A stretch of 64,000 nt of DNA from Roseovarius litoreus. GTDB taxonomy: Bacteria > Pseudomonadota > Alphaproteobacteria > Rhodobacterales > Rhodobacteraceae. The notes under the pieces are model-generated. The model had not been told where the DNA came from and did not search any database. It worked only from the letters and a program-made list of their open reading frames with translations. The stretch is taken from the NCBI RefSeq assembly GCF_900142765.1, contig NZ_FRCB01000004.1, positions 248,001 through 312,000 of the forward strand. Direction: 5' to 3'. This document shows, piece by piece, positions 1 to 8,299 of the stretch. Numbering within the stretch: position 1 is the first letter of the stretch; every line of letters starts with the position of its first letter. Both the position numbers and the translations under genes were made by a program.

Positions 1-225
1 CACGATCTTGTCGGATGTCAGCCCATCGATGCGCTGCCCGTCAAAATGAATCTCGCCCCCCGCCAGCGGCACCATGCCCGACATCGCCCGCAGCGTCGTC
101 GTCTTTCCCGCGCCATTGCCGCCGATGATCGTCACGATCGCCCCATCCGGCACGCCAAGCGATATGCCCCGCACCGCCGACACCTTGCCGTAACTGACCG
201 ACACATCGCGCATCTCAAGCAACAT
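1..225 (-). CDS. livF: HAAT-family ABC transporter ATPase LivF, C-terminus cut by window edge
   Basis: Only the N-terminal 75 codons lie in the window. The translation begins MLLEMRDVSVSYGKVSAV and carries a Walker A motif GGNGAGKTTT near residues 35-44, as in LivF, the second ATPase of branched-chain-amino-acid-type importers. It would hydrolyse ATP at the inner face of the membrane to drive uptake through LivH/LivM. The start codon overlaps the end of livG by 11 bp, so the two are translationally coupled. It is the last visible gene of a minus-strand operon: binding protein, livH, livM, livG, livF. The substrate cannot be read from the ATPase; the neighbouring trimethylamine genes suggest a methylated-amine or related compound, which is inference. 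Confidence 0.9.
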   Translation of the reverse strand, partial: MLLEMRDVSVSYGKVSAVRGISLGVPDGAIVTIIGGNGAGKTTTLRAMSGMVPLAGGEIHFDGQRIDGLTSDKIV

Positions 226-982
226 GACGCGCGCCTCCCAGATAGGCCTCGATCACCGCCGGATGATTGCGGATCTCGGCGGGTCCGCCCTCGGCCAGAA
301 ACTTGCCGAAGCTCATGCAGGTGATCGTGTCGCACAGGCCCATGATCGCCTGCATGTCATGCTCGACGATCAGGATGGTGATCCCGTCCTCGCGCAGCTT
401 GCGCATCAAGCCCATCATGCCTCGCGTTTCTTCGGGGTTCATGCCGGTGAACGGCTCGTCCAGCAGCATCACGTCGGGATGGCTCGCATAGGCCACCGCA
501 AGCCCAAGCGCACGCTGATGCCCATGGCTCAATTCCCCGGCCAATTCACCCGCCAGATGATGCAGCCCGAAGAACTCCAGCGCCTCGCGTGCCCGCGCCT
601 CGGCGCCGCGCCGGTCCTCGCGATCCCAGCCTGCGATGGCGGCGAAGATATTGGGCCGAAATGCCATATGCGTGCCGACCAGTGCGTTTTCCAGAACCGT
701 CATCTCGGCAAAGAGCGTCGAATGCTGAAAGGTCCGCACCACGCCGCGCCGGGCCACCTCGTGCATCCGCAAGCCCGAGATCACCTCGCCGCGCAGCCGC
801 ACCTCGCCCGATGTCGGCTTGTAGAACCCAGAGATCATGTTGAACGTGGTGGTCTTGCCCGCGCCATTCGGGCCGATCAGACCATGGATTTCACCATGCC
901 TGACCTTCAGGCTCAGACCGTCCACGGCGGTCAGCCCGCCAAAGCGCATGGTCAGGGTATCGACTTCTAGAAATTGGGTCAT
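215..982 (-). CDS. livG: HAAT-family ABC transporter ATPase LivG
   Basis: A 255-residue ATPase of the LivG type. Walker A GPNGAGKTT is at residues 37-45, the ABC signature appears as LSHGHQR at 151-157, and Walker B VMLLDEP is at 171-177. The C-terminus keeps the LivG-like ending with AYLGG. The length is normal for LivG. The start overlaps the livM stop by 4 bp (ATGA) and the stop overlaps livF, so this is a tightly coupled operon. The signature has a histidine where most ABC ATPases have LSGGQ; LivG and LivF proteins often deviate here. The protein pairs with LivF to energise the LivH/LivM channel. Substrate unknown. Confidence 0.93.
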   Translation of the reverse strand: MTQFLEVDTLTMRFGGLTAVDGLSLKVRHGEIHGLIGPNGAGKTTTFNMISGFYKPTSGEVRLRGEVISGLRMHEVARRGVVRTFQHSTLFAEMTVLENALVGTHMAFRPNIFAAIAGWDREDRRGAEARAREALEFFGLHHLAGELAGELSHGHQRALGLAVAYASHPDVMLLDEPFTGMNPEETRGMMGLMRKLREDGITILIVEHDMQAIMGLCDTITCMSFGKFLAEGGPAEIRNHPAVIEAYLGGARHVA

Positions 983-1968
983 TCCGCAGCCCTTTGTTCT
1001 TCAACGCCCTTGCCGCGGCCCCGCGTTGTCAGATGTTGCACGATGCTTTCCAATCCCTTGGGCAGGAACAGGATCGACAGGATCATGATCAGGCCATAGA
1101 TCAGCGGGCGCATCTGCTCGAAGCCCAGCTCGCGCAGCACGATCTCGTTGAGCACGGTCAGCACGACACAGCCAAGGATCGGACCATAGAACGTGCCGGT
1201 CCCGCCCACGATCGCCCAGGTCAGCACATAGACCATCAGATCGACATCGAAGCTGTTGGGATTGATCGTGCCGACATAATGCGCCATCAGACCGCCGCCG
1301 ATCCCCGCGAACCCGCTGGCGATGGCAAAGGCCAGCGTCCGATAGGCCCGCAGATTGACCCCCGATGCCTCGGCCAGCTTGTCCTGCCAATGCACCGCGT
1401 GAAAGGTCAGGCCGACAGGGCTGCGCTCAATCCGCCACAGCACCCACAGACAGACCGCCACCACCAAAGCCGACAGGTAGTAGTAACTGACCGGCTCGAA
1501 GAAATCGAAATCATAGATGCCGATGGAAAAATCGGGCATCGGCTCGATCCCCTTGATCCCCTTCGGCCCGCCAAACGGATCGCGAAAGCGCTTCCATAAC
1601 AGGCGGATGATCTCACCGGCGGCGAAAGACCCGATCAGGAAATAGAACCCCTTCATCCTGAACAACGGAAAGGACAACAGCACCGCCAGCAGCGCCGCCG
1701 TGGCCCCGCCCAGCAGGATTGAGACCGGCACCCACACCCCCAGCTCCTTGCTGTACAGCGCCGAGGCATAGGCCCCCACCCCCATGATGACCACATGCGC
1801 CAGCGACCATTCCCCGGTCAGCGTCAGCAGCCGGTATGAGGACACCAGCAGGATGTTGATGGTCAGGAAAACAAGGATTTCCTGCTGCGAAAAACTCAGC
1901 CCATGCGGCAGCGCCAGCAGCGCACAGGCCGCCAGCAGGATGATGACGAGCCTACGCACGATCCGCAC
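979..1968 (-). CDS. livM: HAAT-family ABC transporter permease LivM
   Basis: A 329-residue membrane protein with many hydrophobic segments and the LivM-type region GGTGTFYGPILGC (about residues 255-268). This motif is typical of branched-chain amino acid/urea-type permeases, followed by a final membrane segment. It would form half of the transmembrane channel with LivH. It overlaps livG downstream by 4 bp and livH upstream by 17 bp, which shows a single transcript. The length matches the family. The permease family also carries urea, short amides and aromatic compounds, so the name gives architecture and not substrate. Confidence 0.93.
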   Translation of the reverse strand: MRIVRRLVIILLAACALLALPHGLSFSQQEILVFLTINILLVSSYRLLTLTGEWSLAHVVIMGVGAYASALYSKELGVWVPVSILLGGATAALLAVLLSFPLFRMKGFYFLIGSFAAGEIIRLLWKRFRDPFGGPKGIKGIEPMPDFSIGIYDFDFFEPVSYYYLSALVVAVCLWVLWRIERSPVGLTFHAVHWQDKLAEASGVNLRAYRTLAFAIASGFAGIGGGLMAHYVGTINPNSFDVDLMVYVLTWAIVGGTGTFYGPILGCVVLTVLNEIVLRELGFEQMRPLIYGLIMILSILFLPKGLESIVQHLTTRGRGKGVEEQRAAE

Positions 1969-2821
1969 TCCCGAAAAGACCCGTCGGCTTGACGATCAGC
2001 ACCAGCAGCATCAGGCTCAGCCCGACGATATCGGCGATCACCCCGTCATAGAACGTGGTCATGAACGTGTGGATGATCGCATAGGCCACCGACGCCACGA
2101 CCGCCCCTTCCAGACTGCCCACACCGCCGACGATGATCACGATGAAGGCCGTGATGATGACTGAATGGCCCATATGCGGATTGACCGACACCAGCGGCGC
2201 GGTCAGCGCCCCCGCGATTCCTGCAAGGCCCGCACCGATGAACATGGCGATCCGCGCTGTCTGCTTGATCGAAATGCCCTGCAACGCCGCCGCTTCGGGG
2301 TCCTGCGCCGCCGCGCGCAGCGCCCAGCCAAACCGCGTCTTCTTCAGGAAAATCCACAGCGCGCTCAACAGCACGACCGCCGCTATGATGACGTAAAGCC
2401 GCGCCACCGGCAGGCGCACCCTCTCGGAGAACTCGATCACCGCCTGCGTGACCGGGGCGATATGCTCCATCCGCACGCCGAACCCCATCGCGGCCACCGC
2501 CTGCAGGATCATCAGAAACCCGATCGACGCGACAAGCCCCCCCAACGGATTGTCCCGCAAGGGCCGGAAAAGCGCCCGCTCCATCGCAAGGCCCAGACAC
2601 CCCACGAAGATCAGCCCCATCGCCACCGCCAGAAAGAACGGCACCTGAAAATCGGTATACATCAGCACCACCGTATAGGCGCCCGCCATATACAGCTCGC
2701 CATGGGCGAAATTGATCACCCCCATGACGCCGAAGATGAGCACAAGGCCCACCGCAATCAGCGAGATATAGCTCGCCGCATACACGGCATTCAGGCCGGT
2801 CTGCGCAAGGAGTTCCAGCAT
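1952..2821 (-). CDS. livH: HAAT-family ABC transporter permease LivH
   Basis: A 289-residue polytopic membrane protein. Early residues include LIFGVMGVINFAHGELYM, a hallmark of LivH/UrtB-type permeases, and near the C-terminus VGGVGSLEGAVVAS, the equivalent of the GGxGxxxG segment. The size is normal. It is the first transporter gene after the binding-protein gene at 2897-4186, separated from it by 75 bp that contain a strong hairpin (2848-2879), and it overlaps livM by 17 bp. It would form the second half of the channel. Confidence 0.93.
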   Translation of the reverse strand: MLELLAQTGLNAVYAASYISLIAVGLVLIFGVMGVINFAHGELYMAGAYTVVLMYTDFQVPFFLAVAMGLIFVGCLGLAMERALFRPLRDNPLGGLVASIGFLMILQAVAAMGFGVRMEHIAPVTQAVIEFSERVRLPVARLYVIIAAVVLLSALWIFLKKTRFGWALRAAAQDPEAAALQGISIKQTARIAMFIGAGLAGIAGALTAPLVSVNPHMGHSVIITAFIVIIVGGVGSLEGAVVASVAYAIIHTFMTTFYDGVIADIVGLSLMLLVLIVKPTGLFGSADRA

Positions 2822-2847
2822 CTGTTCGGTCTCTTCCTGTCAGGGAC

Positions 2848-2879
2848 AGGCGCCGCGAACACCCTCATTCGCGGCGCCT
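2848..2879 (-). promoter_or_regulatory. Intercistronic hairpin between binding-protein gene and livH
   Basis: A perfect 12-bp inverted repeat (AGGCGCCGCGAA and its complement) with an 8-nt loop lies 17 bp after the stop codon of the binding-protein gene. On the minus strand no T-run follows, so it is more likely an mRNA-stabilising or partial-termination hairpin than a full terminator. Such a structure fits the usual need for more binding protein than permease. Its role is inferred. Confidence 0.65.
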
Positions 2880-2896
2880 TTTTCCGGCCTCGCGCC

Positions 2897-4186
2897 TTAG
2901 CGCTGATCCCACATCTGGTCATAGGCCTTCATGTGCTTGACCAGCAGATCGCCATGCTTGTCGTACCAGGCCGGGATGCTGCGGAACTCCTTGATGGTGG
3001 CCTTGCCGTTCTCGATCGCCACCACCGGCCAATCGCCCACCAGCGCGTTGTCGATCCCGAAAAGCTCGGTCCCCCACCAGCGCGCATCGCCAAAGGCGTG
3101 CTTGCCGGTGCCGCCCTCCTTCATGGCGGCGATCACCGCATCCGGCTCGGCCGATCCGGCCTTCTCGGCGGCGGCCTTCCACAGATCCATCACCGAGGCA
3201 TATTCCCAACTCACAGCACCCCATTGACCGGGATAGCGCTTGTTGAACTCGGCGAAAAACCCGTTCGGATCCTCGAAATTCACCTGATCCGAATTCAGCG
3301 CCGGATCGTCGAAATCCGGGAACTGGAACAGGAACCCCTCCATGAATTCCTTGGATGTCTTGGCGATGATCTGGTCATAGAAATCCGCCGTGCACGAGAT
3401 GATCTGCCCCTGATAGCCTTGCTGGAACAACTGCTCGCAGATCGGATGCACATAATCCGAATAGCACGTGTCCAGACAGACGATATCCGGGTTCGACGAC
3501 ATCAGCCGCGTGACGACCGGCGCGAAATCTGTCGTGGCCGGGTCGAACAGAAGCGGCTCATCCTGCATCTCGATCCCCGCCGCCTCGAACGCCGCGAGAT
3601 ACGTGGCGACCGACGGCAGGCCAAGCGCGTCGTCCTGCGCGCACATCACCGCCGTCTTCAGCTCGGGCCGGTTCTCGGCCAGCCACTCGACCCCCGTCAC
3701 ATTGTAGATCGGATGCACCTCGGCCGGCGCGATCAGCGTGGTGGTGTCGGGGCTGAGGTCACTGGGCAGCAAGGTGGAAAACAGCATTCCGGTCTTGTCG
3801 GCCACCGGCTGCACGCCGGGCCATGTGTCGCCGCCCAGCATCATGATGAAGCTGACGCCATCCTCGCGGATCAGCTTGGTCGCGCCGGTGCGGGCCTTGG
3901 CGGGGTCATATTCGTTGTCATAGGCCACGAACTCCACCTGATAGGCGCCGTCCGACAGCTGGATGCCGCCCGCCGCGTTCACCCTCTCGGCCCAGATCTG
4001 GCACCCGTCGAGCCCCGGCTTGCCCCAGGCCGCCACCGCCCCCGTCAAAGGCGCAAGAAAGCCGATCCTGATGACGTTGTTCTGGGCATGGGCCAGCCGT
4101 GGCAGGCTCGAGGCCGCCGCGGCCGCTGCCGAGGATTGCAGGAAGGTCCGGCGCGTCAGCCCCGGCTTCATGATCTTGGAAAGCAT
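2897..4186 (-). CDS. HAAT-family substrate-binding protein, Tat-exported
   Basis: A 429-residue periplasmic binding protein of the LivK/UrtA/AmiC fold (periplasmic binding protein type I). I chose the ATG at 4186 because GGGAG stands about 9 nt upstream. The N-terminus then reads as a twin-arginine signal: TRRTFLQ at about residues 11-17, an Ala-rich core and a probable AHA cut site. The mature part opens with IRIGFLAPLTG, the usual first strand of this fold. It heads the operon with livHMGF. A close paralogue is encoded at 5396-6700 and aligns along its whole length, including the shared RWWG/QWWG, FGxDNALVG and YDQMWDQR-like blocks. The ligand is unknown; next to tmm/tdm it may bind a methylated amine or short amide. 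Confidence 0.9.
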   Translation of the reverse strand: MLSKIMKPGLTRRTFLQSSAAAAAASSLPRLAHAQNNVIRIGFLAPLTGAVAAWGKPGLDGCQIWAERVNAAGGIQLSDGAYQVEFVAYDNEYDPAKARTGATKLIREDGVSFIMMLGGDTWPGVQPVADKTGMLFSTLLPSDLSPDTTTLIAPAEVHPIYNVTGVEWLAENRPELKTAVMCAQDDALGLPSVATYLAAFEAAGIEMQDEPLLFDPATTDFAPVVTRLMSSNPDIVCLDTCYSDYVHPICEQLFQQGYQGQIISCTADFYDQIIAKTSKEFMEGFLFQFPDFDDPALNSDQVNFEDPNGFFAEFNKRYPGQWGAVSWEYASVMDLWKAAAEKAGSAEPDAVIAAMKEGGTGKHAFGDARWWGTELFGIDNALVGDWPVVAIENGKATIKEFRSIPAWYDKHGDLLVKHMKAYDQMWDQR

Positions 4187-4662
4187 TTTCGTTTTCTCCC
4201 ATGTTGGCATGCCCGCTGGTTTCGGGCGATTTTCTTGGAGGCCAACGTCATGGAACGAGCGGGCGCGACAGCGGCAGGGCGACCGAGGCACAGCCATACC
4301 AATGCGCGCAGGTTGCTTCGGCCTCGACTCCGAACGCTAACAGAGATACCCCAACCTGCCAACAAAATTGGTTCAATTATTGGATCAATTGCGGACTTTT
4401 ATTGCGCATGAATTCCGACAAAAATAAACGGATAATTATAATTTGTTGTTTTTGTTATATATATTCTGTATCTAAAATAATCACTTCTTCAACCACAAGG
4501 GTACCAATTTCCATGTCCGGCCCAATATCCCGCCTGCGCGGGGCATCATCCGCCGCCCATGGGCGCGGCAAGCATGGCGCACCACATCCCGGCAGCAGAC
4601 CGCTTTCCCACCCGCCCTTTGCGCGCTAGATTGCCCCATCTACGCCAGCTTCAGGATCCCCG
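4187..4662. other. Divergent regulatory region with AT-rich island
   Basis: These 476 bp separate the minus-strand binding-protein gene from the plus-strand GntR gene. I see no convincing gene. The stretch 4391-4496 is strongly AT-rich against a GC-rich background, contains TTATATATATT, and probably holds promoters. TTGGT/ACCAA half-sites resembling those in front of tmm occur at 4296-4302 (ATACCAA), 4367-4390 (tandem) and 4499-4507 (GGGTACCAA). Confidence 0.6.
4367..4390. promoter_or_regulatory. Candidate GntR operator: tandem 12-bp repeat
   Basis: Two adjacent 12-mers, ATTGGTTCAATT and ATTGGATCAATT, differ at one base. The TTGGTTCA core recurs upstream of tmm at 6834-6841. The site sits between the binding-protein gene and the GntR gene, where the product of 4663-5388 would be expected to act. 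Assignment to that regulator is inference. Confidence 0.5.
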
Positions 4663-5388
4663 ATGACCCGACATCTCGACGACACCGCAACCATCGTCAC
4701 ACCCCAGCCGATCGGCGCGACGGTGCAGATCGTCGTCGATACCCTGTTCGCGCGCATCAAGTCCGAAGAATACCCGAGCGATACACGCCTGCCCTCCGAA
4801 CGCACCCTGGCCTCGGAACTGGGCGTCGCGCGCAACACCGTCCGCGAGGCGCTGGACGTGCTGGAAAACCAGAACGTGATCCGCCGCCGCCCCGGCTCGG
4901 GCAGCTTCGTGACCTACCGCTCCAAGACACCGTCGCGTGCCTTCGACGAGTCCGTGGCCGATGATACAAGCCCGCTGGATCATCTGGTGGTGCGGGGCAT
5001 TCTCGAACCTGAAATGGTCCGGCTTGCGGTGGTCAACATGACCCCCCGCCAGATCACCGAATTGTCGCAAACCCTGTCGGCGCTCGAAGCCATCAATACC
5101 GACATGGACGCCTTCATCGAACTCGAGGAAAAGCTCTACAGCCAGATCGCCGAAGGCACCGGAAACCCTCTGCTGGCGTCCTGCTACCGGCTGACCATCG
5201 AAACCTACCGCCAGAGCTTTCGCACCAAACTGCGCCGCCGCAACCTGACGCCGCGCCGCATTCAGGACTATCAGAAACGCTACAACACCCTGTTCAACGC
5301 CATCGCCTCGCGCGATGTCGCCTCTGCGGTGGAATTCATCAAGCTGCATCTGGTCGAGGAACAGAAACTGCTGTTGCAGGAATTCTGA
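4663..5388 (+). CDS. GntR-family transcriptional regulator, FCD subfamily
   Basis: A 241-residue regulator. The N-terminal winged helix-turn-helix shows the GntR signature LPSERTLASELGVARNTVREAL at residues 43-64 and wing residues GSGSFV at 78-83. The all-helical C-terminal part (about 95-235) looks like the FadR/FCD effector domain. In typical FCD proteins a metal site uses several histidines; here the usual FH pair before the TGN motif reads LY (ELEEKLYSQIAEGTGN) and the following H is also replaced, while the last LHL histidine remains. Metal binding may therefore be lost or altered. The gene lies between two paralogous binding-protein genes, converging with the second one with a 7-bp gap. 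It probably controls the transporter and the tmm/tdm genes. Confidence 0.9.
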   Translation: MTRHLDDTATIVTPQPIGATVQIVVDTLFARIKSEEYPSDTRLPSERTLASELGVARNTVREALDVLENQNVIRRRPGSGSFVTYRSKTPSRAFDESVADDTSPLDHLVVRGILEPEMVRLAVVNMTPRQITELSQTLSALEAINTDMDAFIELEEKLYSQIAEGTGNPLLASCYRLTIETYRQSFRTKLRRRNLTPRRIQDYQKRYNTLFNAIASRDVASAVEFIKLHLVEEQKLLLQEF

Positions 5389-5395
5389 TCGCGCC

Positions 5396-6700
5396 TCACG
5401 CCTCGATATTGCGGGCCTGCAATTCGGTGCCCTCGCCGGCCCCGCGCTCCAGCCGCTGATCCCACATCTGACCCAGAGCGATCATCTCGCGTTTCAGCAG
5501 ATCGGCATTGTCGCGCAGCCAGCCCGGCACCGACCCGAAACTGACGATCCGCGCCTTGCCGTCCTGCACCGTCACCACCGGCCATTCGCCCACCAGCGCA
5601 TTGTCCACGCCGAATACATCGCGCCCCCACCATTGCGCAGGGCCAAACGCGTGGGTGACATGACCAAGCTGCTTCATCGCCGCCAGAACCGACAGCGGAT
5701 TGACCGTGCCGGCCTTTTCCACCGCCGCGTGCCAGATATCCAGAATGGCGGCATATTCCCAACTGACCGCGCTCCAGCTTCCGGGGTAACGCGCGTTGTA
5801 TTCCTCGTAAAAGACATTCGGCTGGTTGAAGAAAAACGCCTTTTCCCGCAGCGCCGGATCGTCGAAATCCGGAAAGTGAAAGACGGTACCTTCCATGAAA
5901 TCACGCCCCGTGCGCGCCACCAGCCGATCGTAGTGATCCAGCGTGCACGAGATGATCTGCCCCCTGAAGCCTTGCGCATGGGCGTATTCCGTCATCGCAT
6001 GCACCATCGGCGTATAGCTGGTGCACCAGCACAGGATATCGGGGTTTTCCTCCAGCATCGGCTGCACCAATGCCGCGGCGTCGGTCATCGCGGGATCATA
6101 CTGGATTTCCTTGGCAACGCGGATGCCCGCCGCCTTGAACGCCGCGCGATAGGTGGCCAGCGACGGCAGGCCAAGCGCATCGCGCTGACTGCACATCGCC
6201 ACGGTTTTCAGCTCGGGCCGCGCCTTGGCCAGCCACTCCACCCCGGTGACCAGATAGATCGGGTGCACCTCGGACGGCGCAATGAGATAGGGCGTGTCCG
6301 GACTCAGATCACTGGGCAGCAGCGTCGAGGTCAGGATGCGCCGATCCATCAGGAAATCCGCCACCGGGGTAAAGCTGTCACCGCCCAGCATCATCAGCAG
6401 CTTGACGTCATGATCCTGCACCAGCCGCACAGCCCCCGCCATCGCCGTCTTGGGCTCATAGCCGCAATCATGCGCATGGATGCGAATCGGATAGCGGCGC
6501 CCGTCGATCAGCAGACCGCCCGCGGCATTCAGCCAGTTTTCCCAGATCCGGCAGCCATGCAGCCCGGGCAGCCCCCAGGATTCGACCGGCCCGCTCAGCG
6601 GCGCGAGAAAGCCGATATTGACGGTGCTTGCCATCCCCGCCTGCAGGCGCGGCAGCGCGCCGCTTATCGCCAGCCGATGCGCAAAACTCGACGACTCCAT
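5396..6700 (-). CDS. Second HAAT-family binding protein, no clear signal peptide
   Basis: A 434-residue paralogue of the protein at 2897-4186, similar along its whole length (SPDTPYLIAPSEVHPIY, HFPDFDDPAL, FGVDNALVGEWPVV and other matching blocks). The N-terminus is different: it begins MESSSFAHRLAISGALPRL and enters the fold at VNIGFLAPLSG about residue 27. It has no twin-arginine pair and no long hydrophobic core. The ATG at 6700 has AAGGGAG about 12 nt upstream, and no in-frame upstream extension gives a better leader. It also has an 18-residue C-terminal tail after MWDQR. It may be a cytoplasmic ligand sensor (AmiC of Pseudomonas is a precedent for this fold), or it may use an unusual leader. 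It is transcribed away from tmm. Confidence 0.85.
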   Translation of the reverse strand: MESSSFAHRLAISGALPRLQAGMASTVNIGFLAPLSGPVESWGLPGLHGCRIWENWLNAAGGLLIDGRRYPIRIHAHDCGYEPKTAMAGAVRLVQDHDVKLLMMLGGDSFTPVADFLMDRRILTSTLLPSDLSPDTPYLIAPSEVHPIYLVTGVEWLAKARPELKTVAMCSQRDALGLPSLATYRAAFKAAGIRVAKEIQYDPAMTDAAALVQPMLEENPDILCWCTSYTPMVHAMTEYAHAQGFRGQIISCTLDHYDRLVARTGRDFMEGTVFHFPDFDDPALREKAFFFNQPNVFYEEYNARYPGSWSAVSWEYAAILDIWHAAVEKAGTVNPLSVLAAMKQLGHVTHAFGPAQWWGRDVFGVDNALVGEWPVVTVQDGKARIVSFGSVPGWLRDNADLLKREMIALGQMWDQRLERGAGEGTELQARNIEA

Positions 6701-6781
6701 GATATTCCGTGCTCCCTTGCGCCAAGACGTTCTGCGACGATACCACCGGATCGCGCCCTGAACAGGATTGTTGTTGACTCA

Positions 6782-6847
6782 TTGGTACACGGTTTGGCTT
6801 ACTGAAGTGAACCAAAAGAACCAAAACCTAAATTTGGTTCATACCAA
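6782..6847. promoter_or_regulatory. Candidate operator cluster upstream of tmm
   Basis: The divergent region between the second binding protein and tmm holds TTGGTAC (6782-6788), TGAACCAA (6808-6815), GAACCAAA (6818-6825) and the perfect inverted repeat TTGGT-TCAT-ACCAA (6834-6847). The last site ends 17 bp before the tmm start codon, where a bound repressor would block transcription or translation. The same half-sites lie in front of the GntR gene, so this GntR protein is the obvious candidate; that link is inferred. Confidence 0.55.
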
Positions 6848-6864
6848 TCAGGGAGACTGACCAC

Positions 6865-8229
6865 ATGGCAAAGAAACGCGTTGGTATCATTGGAGCCGGC
6901 CCTTCGGGGCTTGCACAGCTGCGTGCATTCCAATCCGCCGCCGAAAACGGCGAGGATATCCCCGAGATCGTCTGCTACGAGGCGCAGTCCGACTGGGGCG
7001 GTCTGTGGAACTACACATGGCGCACCGGCGTCGATGACAGCGGCTTTCCCTGCCACGGCTCGATGTATCGCTACCTGTGGTCCAACGGCCCGAAGGAGGG
7101 GCTGGAATTCGCCGACTACACCTTCGACGAACATTTCGGCAAGGAAATCGCCAGCTACCCGCCCCGCGAGGTGCTGTTCGACTATATCAAGGGCCGCGTC
7201 GAAAAGGCCGGGGTCCGCGACTGGATCCGCTTCAACAACTACGTGCGCGATGTCCGCTATGACGACGCAACCGGCACATTCACCGTCACCGCCCGCGACA
7301 CGGCCCGGGACGAGGAAACCGTCGAGGTGTTCGACCATGTGATCGTCGCCTCTGGCCATTTCTCCACGCCCAACGTGCCGCATTATCCCGGCTTCGAATC
7401 CTACAATGGCCGCATCCTGCACGCCCATGACTTCCGCGACGCCCGCGAATTCGAAGGCAAGGACATCCTCATCATGGGCTCGTCCTACTCGGCCGAGGAT
7501 ATCGGCTCGCAATGCTGGAAATACGGCTGCAACTCGATCATCTCGTCACACCGCTCCGGTCCCATGGGCTACCAATGGCCCAACAACTGGGACGAGGCCC
7601 CCGGCCTCAGCCATGTCGAGGGTAAGACCGCCCATTTCGTCGACGGCACCAGCCGCGAGGTCGATGCCATCATCCTGTGCACCGGCTACAAGCACCACTT
7701 CCCCTTCCTTCCCGACGCTCTGCGCCTCAAGACCGCCAACCGGCTGGCCGCGGCGGATCTCTACAAGGGCGTGGTCTTCGTCCCCAATCCCAAACTGTTC
7801 TATCTCGGGATGCAGGACCAGTGGTTCACCTTCAACATGTTCGACGCGCAAGCCTGGTGGGTGCGTGACTGCATCATGGGCAAGATCGCCCTGCCCGACA
7901 CCGCCACCATGGAGGCCGACTGGAAACAGCGCGAGGCCGACGAGGACAAGCTCGAGGACGATTACGCCTGCATCCGCTATCAGGGCGACTATGTCGAGGA
8001 ACTGATCGCCGAAACCGATTACCCCTCCTTCGATGTGGAAGCCGCCTGTCAGGCCTTCTACGAATGGAAGAAGCACAAGAAGAAAGACATCATGGCCTTC
8101 CGCAACTACGGCTATGTGTCACCGATGACCGGCAAGAAGGCGCCGCCGCATCATACACCTTGGGTCGAGGCACTCGATGACAGCCTCGAATCCTACCTGC
8201 AAACCGAAAAACAGGCCCAATCCGCCTGA
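6865..8229 (+). CDS. tmm: Trimethylamine monooxygenase Tmm (bacterial FMO)
   Basis: A 454-residue flavin-containing monooxygenase expected to oxidise trimethylamine to trimethylamine N-oxide with NADPH and O2 in the cytoplasm. The FAD-binding GIIGAGPSG is at residues 8-16, an FMO-type [11 protein letters not shown] is at about 180-190, and the NADPH-binding [10 protein letters not shown] follows at about 204-213. Blocks such as [12 protein letters not shown] and [20 protein letters not shown] are what I recall of the Ruegeria/Methylocella Tmm subgroup, rather than of generic FMOs. The start has a GGGAG Shine-Dalgarno and lies directly behind an inverted-repeat operator candidate. tdm follows 70 bp downstream with an intervening hairpin. 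The pairing with tdm strongly supports this assignment over dimethyl sulfide or indole oxidation, which Tmm enzymes can also perform. Confidence 0.92.
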   Translation: MAKKRVGIIGAGPSGLAQLRAFQSAAENGEDIPEIVCYEAQSDWGGLWNYTWRTGVDDSGFPCHGSMYRYLWSNGPKEGLEFADYTFDEHFGKEIASYPPREVLFDYIKGRVEKAGVRDWIRFNNYVRDVRYDDATGTFTVTARDTARDEETVEVFDHVIVASGHFSTPNVPHYPGFESYNGRILHAHDFRDAREFEGKDILIMGSSYSAEDIGSQCWKYGCNSIISSHRSGPMGYQWPNNWDEAPGLSHVEGKTAHFVDGTSREVDAIILCTGYKHHFPFLPDALRLKTANRLAAADLYKGVVFVPNPKLFYLGMQDQWFTFNMFDAQAWWVRDCIMGKIALPDTATMEADWKQREADEDKLEDDYACIRYQGDYVEELIAETDYPSFDVEAACQAFYEWKKHKKKDIMAFRNYGYVSPMTGKKAPPHHTPWVEALDDSLESYLQTEKQAQSA

Positions 8230-8240
8230 TCCGATGTCGT

Positions 8241-8269
8241 CCCGGCCGTGTCTTTCCCCCACGGCCGGG
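8241..8269 (+). promoter_or_regulatory. Hairpin between tmm and tdm
   Basis: A perfect 10-bp stem (CCCGGCCGTG with its complement) and a 9-nt loop begins 11 bp after the tmm stop codon. No T-run follows, so complete termination is unlikely. It may stabilise the tmm message or reduce read-through into tdm. Confidence 0.6.
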
Positions 8270-8299
8270 GCGACGAACCCTTGAGCGCGCGAACACATC

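Noticed and set aside
2165..4411. A 748-codon plus-strand open frame opposite the liv genes
   Set aside because: The product is His/Arg-rich with no recognisable motif, while the minus strand encodes complete LivH and binding-protein sequences with Shine-Dalgarno sites.
6468..6824. A different-frame N-terminus that might supply a signal peptide to the second binding protein by frameshift
   Set aside because: The alternative frame begins MVLLVHFSKPNRVPMS and contains no hydrophobic core or twin arginines, so it does not restore a leader.
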